Source of the DNA: Polaribacter sp.
GTDB lineage: Bacteria > Bacteroidota > Bacteroidia > Flavobacteriales > Flavobacteriaceae
Direction: 5' to 3'
NCBI GenBank assembly: GCA_030731695.1
Contig: JANQTK010000142.1
Span: 1 to 19,598, forward strand
Length of the DNA stretch: 19,598 nt
Below, piece after piece: positions 14,104 to 19,598 of the stretch. How positions within the stretch are numbered: the stretch's first letter is position 1; each line of letters begins with the position of its first letter. The translations under genes and the position numbers were made by a program. The notes beneath the pieces are model-generated. The model did not search any database, was not told the origin of the DNA, and saw nothing but the letters and a program-made list of their open reading frames with translations.

Positions 14104-14152
14104 GATTTGTTTTTTAATGATTTAAATGATTAATTTTATGTGTTTGTAGCTT

Positions 14153-14180
14153 TGACGATATGTTTTAGATTGAGGTTACA
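14153..14180 (-). promoter_or_regulatory. ECF-sigma-type promoter of the DUF6249 gene
   Basis: On the minus strand TGTAACC (14180-14174) is followed after 16 bases by CGTCA (14157-14153), 49 bases before the ATG. Both elements match the promoter in front of the neighbouring sigma factor gene. TGTAAC/CGTC-like pairs are the general form of promoters read by SigW-like ECF factors. Confidence 0.6.
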
Positions 14181-14211
14181 AAATTTTTAAAAAAAATATT
14201 TTTAATTTTTT

Positions 14212-14241
14212 TGTAACCTTTATACTTCTTTTGATGTCATA
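14212..14241 (+). promoter_or_regulatory. Autoregulatory ECF promoter of the sigma factor operon
   Basis: TGTAACC (14212-14218) and GTCATA (14236-14241) are separated by 17 bases, with the -10 element ending 6 bases before the ATG at 14248. The transcript would have an extremely short or absent leader. The -35 heptamer is identical to the one facing left at 14180-14174, and the two cores are separated by a 31-base AT-only tract. Confidence 0.6.
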
Positions 14242-14247
14242 CAGCAA

Positions 14248-14832
14248 ATGAAACTAACTAACGACCAATATTACATTCAAAAAGTACTTCAAGGAGATGC
14301 AAATGCGTTTGCTTATCTTGTGGATACTTACAAGGATATGATTTTTACGTTGGCGTTCAAAATGACAAAAAATAGGGAAGAGGCTGAAGAAATTAGTCAA
14401 GATACATTTATAAAAGCATATCAAAATTTGAATAAATTTCAAGGAGATTCTAAGTTTTCTACTTGGTTATATAGTATTGCTTACAATGCTTCATTAGATG
14501 CCATTAAGAAAAATAAAAAGCATAATAATACATTGGAAATCAATGATATAAATTATCATAAAATTGCTTCTTTTGATACTACTTTGCAACAGATAGAACA
14601 AAAAGAACGTGCGAAAATTATGGATAATTGTTTATTGAAATTGCCAGAAGATGAACGTTCTATAATTTGGATGTTCTATTATGATGAACTTTCTTTAAAA
14701 GAAATTTGTGAGATCACATTATTATCAGAATCCAATGTAAAAGTAAAATTGCATAGAGCTAGAAAAAGATTATTAAATATCGTTGAAACGACCTTTGAAC
14801 CAGAAATTATAAGCCATTATGGAAAATCATAA
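14248..14832 (+). CDS. ECF RNA polymerase sigma factor (sigma-70 family, SigW/RpoE-like)
   Basis: A 194-residue group 4 sigma factor directing RNA polymerase to TGTAAC-type promoters. Region 2 spans about residues 22-95: FAYLVDTYKDMIFTLAFKMT, the AEEISQDTFIKAYQNL core-binding and -10 recognition helix, then FSTWLYSIAYNASLDAIKK. An acidic/Asn-rich linker (about 96-125) leads to region 4 (126-185): LPEDERSIIWMFYYDELSLKEI, then the helix-turn-helix ESNVKVKLHRARKRLL, which reads the -35 element. Length is normal for the family. The stop overlaps the next gene by 14 bases, so translation is coupled to the putative anti-sigma factor. The upstream DNA carries a promoter expected to be read by the protein itself. 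Confidence 0.93.
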   Translation: MKLTNDQYYIQKVLQGDANAFAYLVDTYKDMIFTLAFKMTKNREEAEEISQDTFIKAYQNLNKFQGDSKFSTWLYSIAYNASLDAIKKNKKHNNTLEINDINYHKIASFDTTLQQIEQKERAKIMDNCLLKLPEDERSIIWMFYYDELSLKEICEITLLSESNVKVKLHRARKRLLNIVETTFEPEIISHYGKS

Positions 14833-15226
14833 TTTACAAAAAGAAATAGATGCTTTTGCATCTAAATATATCAAAGAAATTGAAATTGAAAGTCCATCAT
14901 TGAATTTCACTGCAACTTTGATGAAAAAAATTGAAGTAAAACACAAGAAAGTTTTTAATCAAGAACCTTTGATTTCGAAAAAAGGGTGGTTTGGCATTTT
15001 TTCAGTCATTTTAATAGTACTTTTATTTTCTTCAAAAACGAAAGAAAATTCAGTATTTGAGATGCCAAAACTTAATTTTTCTTTTATACCAAGTTTGAAA
15101 ATCAATCAAATATTTGAGACTTTAACCATATCAAATACTACTATGATAGCTTTTCTATTATTTGGAGGAATGTTACTTTTTCAATTGTTTTATTTGAAAA
15201 ATTATTTTGACAAACGTTTTGAATAA
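14819..15226 (+). CDS. Putative membrane anti-sigma factor
   Basis: A 135-residue membrane protein overlapping the ECF sigma gene by 14 bases. Residues 1-55 are a charged, mostly helical cytoplasmic-type region. Hydrophobic segments lie at about 56-71 (WFGIFSVILIVLLFSS) and 108-126 (MIAFLLFGGMLLFQLFYL), with a 35-residue loop between. Position and overlap say anti-sigma factor: the N-terminal part would hold the sigma factor at the inner membrane until a signal releases it. I see no zinc-binding HxxxCxxC anti-sigma motif and no recognised domain, so the role rests on context, not homology. It ends 2 bases from the convergent stop of the hydroxylase gene. Confidence 0.75.
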   Translation: MENHNLQKEIDAFASKYIKEIEIESPSLNFTATLMKKIEVKHKKVFNQEPLISKKGWFGIFSVILIVLLFSSKTKENSVFEMPKLNFSFIPSLKINQIFETLTISNTTMIAFLLFGGMLLFQLFYLKNYFDKRFE

Positions 15227-15228
15227 CA

Positions 15229-16056
15229 TTATTTTTTATCCGATTTCAGTTGAATTTTTTTATCAAAAGGAATTTTAAATTGATACAAAATATCTTGGTC
15301 TGTTGCATCATCCAATAAGTCTAAACCATACACCACTTTTTTTGGGTCATCATAGGTTATCGTTCCAAAAATTCGGTCCCAAAAAGAAAAAATATTTCCA
15401 AAATTAGTGTCAGTCCAAGGCATTTCATGGTGATGATGAAATTTGTGCATATCTGGAGTGATAAAAACATAACTTAAAAATTTGTCAATCTTTTTTGGGA
15501 AAGAAAAATTAGCATGTGTTAGATAGCCAAAAAATACAGTTGCCATTCTGTAAAAAAGATAGTATGCTAAAGGAATTCCGAAAATGACAATCATAATCAA
15601 CGCAAAAAATTCTCTAAAAGCGTAATCTCCAGGATGATGTCTTGTAGCACTTGTCGCATCAACAGTGGTGTCACTATGATGAATCATGTGAAAACGCCAC
15701 ATAAAAGGCACTTTGTGCAACAAATAATGTACTAAATATTGCGCAGCAAAATCTAACGCCAATACAGCAATTACTAATTCAACCCAAATAGGCAATTCTA
15801 TTAAATATAATACCCCAAATTGATTTGTTGAAAGCCAAGAAAAAACGCCAACAGTAAGGATACCAAATAGTAAATTTAAACTCACATCCGAAGCTAAAAA
15901 AACCATATTTACGCCTGCATGTTTTACTTTTTTATAGTTGAATTTTACCAACGGGATTAGTAATTCAATAATCCAATTCACTGAAATACAAACAAATATC
16001 CATGCTAATTTTTGCCAAGAAGGCATGTTTTCAAAGAAGTTTAAAAAATTTTCCAT
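15229..16056 (-). CDS. Sterol desaturase / fatty acid hydroxylase superfamily membrane enzyme
   Basis: A 275-residue integral membrane di-iron oxygenase. Hydrophobic helices lie at about residues 15-37, 50-75, 84-110 and 150-180. The histidine clusters that hold the two irons are complete: H110xxxH114 (HYLLH), H123xxHH127 (HMIHH), H140-H141, H181 (LTHANFSFP) and H204xxHHHH (HKFHHHH). The family adds hydroxyl groups or double bonds to sterols, fatty acids or carotenoids using oxygen; in a flavobacterium a fatty acid, ornithine lipid or carotenoid substrate is more likely than a sterol (inference). The gene is transcribed alone toward the anti-sigma gene, and I see no hairpin between the two convergent stop codons. 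Confidence 0.88.
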   Translation of the reverse strand: MENFLNFFENMPSWQKLAWIFVCISVNWIIELLIPLVKFNYKKVKHAGVNMVFLASDVSLNLLFGILTVGVFSWLSTNQFGVLYLIELPIWVELVIAVLALDFAAQYLVHYLLHKVPFMWRFHMIHHSDTTVDATSATRHHPGDYAFREFFALIMIVIFGIPLAYYLFYRMATVFFGYLTHANFSFPKKIDKFLSYVFITPDMHKFHHHHEMPWTDTNFGNIFSFWDRIFGTITYDDPKKVVYGLDLLDDATDQDILYQFKIPFDKKIQLKSDKK

Positions 16057-16116
16057 TTTAATAAAAAGCTTTTATTGACGGAAAGATAGTAAAATTTATG
16101 CAATTTTTTAATCAAA

Positions 16117-16632
16117 CTAAAATTGCAAAAACATCACATGATTTGGATTAGAATGAGTTGCAGAAATTTGATAATCTGATTTTCCAACGATTTTAAATCC
16201 CATTTTTTTATAGAAATTAATCGCTCTTTGATTTTCTACCCAAACATTCAACCAAATTCCTGATTGCTGATTTTCAGTACACAGTGCTTTGATAAAATCA
16301 AACAATTGCTTTCCTAATCCCAAACCATAATAGGCTTCTAACAGATAAATCCTACTTAAATAAGCAGGATTTTCAGTGAGAATTTGTGCTTCTTTTTTGT
16401 CGAAAATCACCAAAGTGTAACCCACAATATCTTCATTGTATTTGATTAAATAAAAATGATTTTTTTCATTAGATAGTTCCTTAAAAAATTCATTTTCAGT
16501 GAAATTTAGAGACATGTATTCTTCAATATCTTTTTTTGGTGCGCTATGACCATGAGCTGATTTGAAAGAGTGAAATCCTACTTCTGATAGGATTTTAGCA
16601 TCGTGAATGCTTGCTTTTTTGATGTGAATCAT
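16117..16632 (-). CDS. GNAT family N-acetyltransferase, PaiA-like
   Basis: A 171-residue cytoplasmic enzyme predicted to transfer an acetyl group from acetyl-CoA to an amine. It shows the GNAT order: N-terminal IHIKKASIHDAKILSEV; a long helical insert with FTENEFFKELSN; the central strand IVGYTLVIF; motif A with the CoA pyrophosphate loop (LSRIYLLEAYYGLGLGKQL, Q/R-x-x-G-x-G/A-like YYGLGLGK); and the C-terminal motif B (WVENQRAINFYKKMGFKIVG). The insert and the LSRIYLL strand recall PaiA-type polyamine acetyltransferases, but the substrate is not fixed by sequence. It starts 48 bases after the helicase stop on the same strand, so it may be partly co-transcribed. Confidence 0.88.
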   Translation of the reverse strand: MIHIKKASIHDAKILSEVGFHSFKSAHGHSAPKKDIEEYMSLNFTENEFFKELSNEKNHFYLIKYNEDIVGYTLVIFDKKEAQILTENPAYLSRIYLLEAYYGLGLGKQLFDFIKALCTENQQSGIWLNVWVENQRAINFYKKMGFKIVGKSDYQISATHSNPNHVMFLQF

Positions 16633-16680
16633 TTGAAATATAGAATGATTTTACAAATAATTTTGGCTAATGATTTTGAC

Positions 16681-17916
16681 TTAATACCAACGCTTTTTAT
16701 TTTTTTTAGAAGCATCAGATTTCCGTCCTTTTTTATTTTTACTAACCGTATTTTGTGGAGGTTTTTTATTTTTTGGTTTGGCAATTGGATACGGATGTTC
16801 GTCAATAACTTTAATCGGTCTTTCAATCAACGTTTCTATGGTTTTGATATATCCATTTTCATCTGGTGAACAAAAAGAAAATGCAATTCCTGATTTTCCA
16901 GCTCTTCCAGTTCTTCCAATTCTATGTACATAAGTTTCTGGAATATTTGGAATATCAAAATTGATAATGGCATCCACATTGGTAATATCAATTCCTCTAG
17001 AAGCAACATCAGTAGCAATTAAAATAGCTGTTTTTTTATTTTTGAAATCTTCAATAGCCTTATTTCTAATGATTTGAGTTTTATCACCATGAATACTACT
17101 TACTTTATAGCCATTTTTTAACAAGGATTCCTCTAATTTATCAACCCCAAATTTTGTACGTCTAAAAATGATAATTTGTCCATTGATCGTGTTTCTTAAT
17201 AAATGCAAACACAAATCAGTTTTGTTCTTTTTTGGTAAATAATACAACAATTGACCAATGTTTTTTGCTGTAGTTTCTTCAGGATTGATAGCGACTTTTA
17301 CGGCATTTTTTACAATTGATTTTGCCAATTCGTCAATTTTTTCAGGGATTGTCGCCGAGAATAATAAGGTTTGTTTTTTTCTTGGACATAATTGTTCAAT
17401 TTTTTCAACGTCGTTGATAAAACCCATGTCTAGCATTAAATCAGCTTCATCCAATACAAAAATTTCAATGGAACTTACATCAATATTTCCTTGCATTTGA
17501 AGGTCAATAAATCTTCCTGGAGTCGCAATTAAAATATCTACACCTTTAGCCAGAATATCTTTTTGAGGCTCTAAAGAAACACCTCCGTAAACCGCTGTTG
17601 TTCTTAGATTTGAATATTTGCTGAAACTTTTAAAATTCTCAAAAATTTGAATTGCCAATTCGCGAGTTGGCGTAATAACCAATGCTTTTATTTTTTTTTC
17701 TCCTTTTTCTGCATCTTGATTTTCAAATAATAAATCTATGATTGGTAGTGCAAAAGCAGCTGTTTTTCCAGTACCTGTTTGAGCAGCTACAATGACATTT
17801 TTCTTTTCTAAAACTAACGGAATTACTTTTTGCTGTACTAAAGTAGCTGTATGAAAACGAGCTTCAGCAACTGCTTTTAAGATGGATTTATTAAGTGAAA
17901 TTTCAGAAAATTGCAT
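16681..17916 (-). CDS. DEAD-box ATP-dependent RNA helicase (RhlE-like)
   Basis: A 411-residue cytoplasmic RNA helicase with all core motifs: Walker A AAQTGTGKT (45-52), TPTREL (82-87), GG (111-112), TPGR (132-135), DEAD (156-159), SAT (187-189), IIIFRRTKFG (248-257), ATDVASRGID (301-310) and HRIGRTGRAG (331-340). The Q motif is slightly off consensus (TLVQQKVIP in place of pTpIQ...IP) but T25 and Q28 are kept. After residue 370 a short basic tail (PKNKKPPQNT to KKNKKRWY) probably adds non-specific RNA binding. The family unwinds structured RNA in ribosome assembly, mRNA decay and cold growth. A TACCTTTG promoter element lies just upstream. Confidence 0.95.
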   Translation of the reverse strand: MQFSEISLNKSILKAVAEARFHTATLVQQKVIPLVLEKKNVIVAAQTGTGKTAAFALPIIDLLFENQDAEKGEKKIKALVITPTRELAIQIFENFKSFSKYSNLRTTAVYGGVSLEPQKDILAKGVDILIATPGRFIDLQMQGNIDVSSIEIFVLDEADLMLDMGFINDVEKIEQLCPRKKQTLLFSATIPEKIDELAKSIVKNAVKVAINPEETTAKNIGQLLYYLPKKNKTDLCLHLLRNTINGQIIIFRRTKFGVDKLEESLLKNGYKVSSIHGDKTQIIRNKAIEDFKNKKTAILIATDVASRGIDITNVDAIINFDIPNIPETYVHRIGRTGRAGKSGIAFSFCSPDENGYIKTIETLIERPIKVIDEHPYPIAKPKNKKPPQNTVSKNKKGRKSDASKKNKKRWY

Positions 17917-17931
17917 TGATTATTTTTTTTG

Positions 17932-17939
17932 CAAAGGTA
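17932..17939 (-). promoter_or_regulatory. -7 promoter element of the helicase gene
   Basis: On the minus strand TACCTTTG, followed by C, is a perfect TAnnTTTG match 15 bases before the helicase ATG. No TTG is present at the usual -33 distance, so only the -7 part is supported. Confidence 0.5.
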
Positions 17940-18050
17940 GGGTAAAAGATGCTTTGTAAATTTGAAATTTATGATTCTTGAAATTCCGGCTTTCAGTATA
18001 ATAGAACTATTTATTTAAATAGATTAAGCATTAAATCTTCAATTCTTAAA

Positions 18051-18443
18051 TTATCTATTCCTTAAAGAATCTATCAATAAATTTAATAATAGAGCAAAAT
18101 TTTCTGTATCAAAACCACTTAAGTCTGTTCTAAATGTTAACGAATCATACATATCTCCAGTTACACCAGTAACACAATTGGCATTTTTACATTGTATTTT
18201 AACTTCTTTTTGAGGAGTTACAACGTTTGCTTTTGAAATTTCTGAAATGATTATTTTAGATTGTCTATTTCCTTTTATATTGCAATATAAATAAATATCA
18301 TCTACAGAAAGTGGGCCATAATAACCATTATCAAAAGTTTCAAGAAAAGTGTTTATAACAGTTAAATGCTCCTTGTATTCTTGACTTTGGGCTTTTTGAG
18401 AAAAGTGAAAAAGTATAATTAAAAATAGAAGTGTTTTTTTCAT
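18051..18443 (-). CDS. Small secreted protein of unknown function
   Basis: I do not recognise this 130-residue protein. Residues 1-20 (MKKTLLFLIILFHFSQKAQS) are a signal peptide without a lipobox. The mature part of about 110 residues starts with a helical stretch (HLTVINTFLETFDNGYYG). It contains three cysteines: one in DIYLYCNIKG and a pair in IQCKNANCVTG that could form a disulphide in the periplasm. It ends with a leucine-rich helix (ENFALLLNLLIDSLRNR). Flanking genes are a helicase and htpG on the same strand, with a terminator after htpG, so the gene seems to stand alone. Confidence 0.7.
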   Translation of the reverse strand: MKKTLLFLIILFHFSQKAQSQEYKEHLTVINTFLETFDNGYYGPLSVDDIYLYCNIKGNRQSKIIISEISKANVVTPQKEVKIQCKNANCVTGVTGDMYDSLTFRTDLSGFDTENFALLLNLLIDSLRNR

Positions 18444-18526
18444 TTTACATTTATCATTTACTGTTAAAAAAAAAGTAAGAATTTTTAAATTTTATTCATC
18501 CTATAAATTAGGATTAAAAGTAGAAA

Positions 18527-18556
18527 AAAACCTCTTTGATTTCACAAAGAGGTTTT
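18527..18556 (-). terminator. Terminator of htpG
   Basis: A perfect 12-bp stem, AAAACCTCTTTG (18527-18538) with CAAAGAGGTTTT (18545-18556), closes a 6-base loop. On the minus strand the stem runs into seven T (18530 down to 18524). It begins 22 bases after the htpG stop codon. Confidence 0.85.
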
Positions 18557-18578
18557 AAAATTATAAGTTTTAATGAAA

Positions 18579-19598
18579 CTATTTTATCAACTCATAAGAA
18601 CGTTTGATGAAACTTGTCAATTCTTCACCATGCAATAAGTTTTGAGATAATTTTGCCAAATCAAAAGCTTGAGAAATTAAACGTTTTTGAGCACCTTCAT
18701 CTTTTGTATTTAGAATTTCAGAAACCAATTCATGATTCGTATTTACCACTAAATTATACATGTCAGGCATGCTTCCCATACCAAACATGCCACCTCCAGT
18801 TGCGCTCATTTCTTTCATTCTGCGCATAAATTCAGGAACTGTAATCATAAAAGGATAGGCGTTTGAATCCATTGCTTCAAGCTGTACTGTATAGGTTTGT
18901 TTTGGAACGTTCGCTTCAATAATTGGTTTTAAAGTGTTTTTTTCTTCATCAGATAATTTAGAGATTACAGTATCCTCTTTTTTGATTAAATTATCAATAT
19001 GATCTGCATCCACTCTTGAGAATTTAATTTTTCCATCTCCAGAAGTTTCTAATTTTTGCATTAAATGCGAAATAATTGGAGAATCTAATAACAATACTTC
19101 ATATCCTTTTGCTTTTGCAGCTTCAATAAAACTGTGTTGTGCATTTTTGTTTGAAGAATATAATATGATGTGATTTCCGTCAATATCAGTTTGAGAATCT
19201 TTTGTTTTTTCAATCAATTCATCAAAAGTAAAGTAGGTATTATCAACAGTTGGATACAATGCGAAGTTCTTTGCTTTATCAAAGAATTTATCTTCAGATA
19301 ACATTCCGTATTCAATAATTACTTTGATATCGTTCCATTTTTTCTCAAAATCTTCACGATTATTTTTGAACAAAGAAGTTAATTTATCAGCTACTTTTTT
19401 AGTGATGTAACCAGATATTTTTTTCACAGCACCATCTGCTTGCAAATACGAACGTGAAACGTTTAACGGAATGTCTGGAGAATCAATCACTCCTTTTAAC
19501 ATCTGTAAAAAATCAGGTACAATTCCTTCCACATTATCAGTTACATAAACTTGATTTTGATACAACTGAATCTTATCTTTTTGCATATCCATTGATGA
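18579..19598 (-). CDS. htpG: Chaperone protein HtpG (Hsp90), C-terminal part
   Basis: The last 339 or so residues of a bacterial Hsp90; the ATP-binding N-terminal domain lies beyond the right edge, so the first ATG seen (19592) is internal. The fragment opens in the middle domain (MDMQKDKIQLYQNQVYVTDN, SPDIPLNVSRSYLQ), which is strongly conserved in HtpG. It continues through FEKKWNDIKVIIEYGMLSEDKF to the C-terminal dimerisation domain, with a Met-rich loop (MRRMKEMSATGGGMFGMGSM). The protein is an ATP-driven cytosolic chaperone dimer that assists folding and stress survival. The frame stays open to the edge of the window and the sequence is intact, with a strong terminator 22 bases past the stop. 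Confidence 0.96.
   Translation of the reverse strand, partial: SSMDMQKDKIQLYQNQVYVTDNVEGIVPDFLQMLKGVIDSPDIPLNVSRSYLQADGAVKKISGYITKKVADKLTSLFKNNREDFEKKWNDIKVIIEYGMLSEDKFFDKAKNFALYPTVDNTYFTFDELIEKTKDSQTDIDGNHIILYSSNKNAQHSFIEAAKAKGYEVLLLDSPIISHLMQKLETSGDGKIKFSRVDADHIDNLIKKEDTVISKLSDEEKNTLKPIIEANVPKQTYTVQLEAMDSNAYPFMITVPEFMRRMKEMSATGGGMFGMGSMPDMYNLVVNTNHELVSEILNTKDEGAQKRLISQAFDLAKLSQNLLHGEELTSFIKRSYELIK

Noticed and set aside
16100..16126. Hairpin GCAATTTT / AAAATTGC at the GNAT gene end
   Set aside because: The stem is weak and AT-rich, it overlaps the stop codon, and no T-tract follows, so I do not call it a terminator.
16603..16869. 88-codon plus-strand frame spanning the helicase end and GNAT start
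   Set aside because: It is antisense to the helicase tail and rich in Phe/Ile from complement of Lys/Asn codons, so an artefact of AT-rich coding DNA.
18498..18514. Small hairpin ATCCTA / TAGGAT upstream of the 130-residue orphan
   Set aside because: A 6-bp stem in AT-rich DNA is expected by chance, and no promoter or T-run is associated with it.
1..19598. CRISPR array, tRNA/rRNA gene, insertion sequence, prophage or defence island
   Set aside because: No regularly spaced repeats, cloverleaf-like structure, transposase, integrase, phage structural gene or nuclease/toxin pair is seen on either strand.

Overview
The window looks like ordinary chromosomal sequence from a member of the Flavobacteriaceae (Bacteroidota; a Polaribacter- or Tenacibaculum-like marine organism is my best guess, by inference only). 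The DNA is strongly AT-rich and start codons lack Shine-Dalgarno motifs. Several start sites are preceded by the Bacteroidota -7 element TAnnTTTG. The gene content is typical of that family: an outer-membrane beta-barrel receptor beside a LytTR two-component system, a DUF6249 protein beside an ECF sigma factor, a large DUF5117/DUF4953 zinc protease, and a VWA/MoxR-type ATPase pair. I see no tRNA, rRNA, CRISPR array, insertion sequence, prophage gene or integration site. No gene-free stretch exceeds 300 bases.

Layout, left to right. At 1-65 is the 5' end of a leftward NAD-dependent epimerase gene. A large secreted zinc metalloprotease (129-2747, minus) is divergent from a VWA protein and AAA+ ATPase pair (2917-5606, plus), with inverted repeats in the divergent gap. 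A strong hairpin terminator separates that pair from a leftward unit made of an outer-membrane beta-barrel receptor (6297-8693) and a small secreted protein of unknown function (5671-6258). Divergent from the receptor are a four-helix LytS/YpdA-type histidine kinase and its LytTR response regulator (8876-10662). The shared 180-base intergenic region carries promoters for both sides and a 21-bp-phased repeat that could be the LytTR operator.

Next come leftward genes: a secreted protein of unknown function (10775-11377), then an M28 peptidase/M23 peptidase operon (13669 to 11546). At 14104-14247 a DUF6249 membrane protein (minus) and an ECF sigma factor plus putative anti-sigma operon (plus) face away from each other. 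Each is preceded by the same TGTAACC...GTCA ECF-type promoter in mirror image. The remainder is leftward: a fatty acid hydroxylase/sterol desaturase family protein, a PaiA-like GNAT acetyltransferase downstream of a DEAD-box RNA helicase, a small secreted orphan, and the C-terminal part of HtpG (Hsp90), which runs off the right edge.

No new multi-gene system stands out. The observations most worth following are regulatory: the mirrored ECF promoters that would put the DUF6249 protein in the sigma factor's own regulon, the candidate LytTR operator beside the receptor, the GCTAAAAGC repeat family around the ATPase gene, and two unexplained repeats in intergenic DNA.
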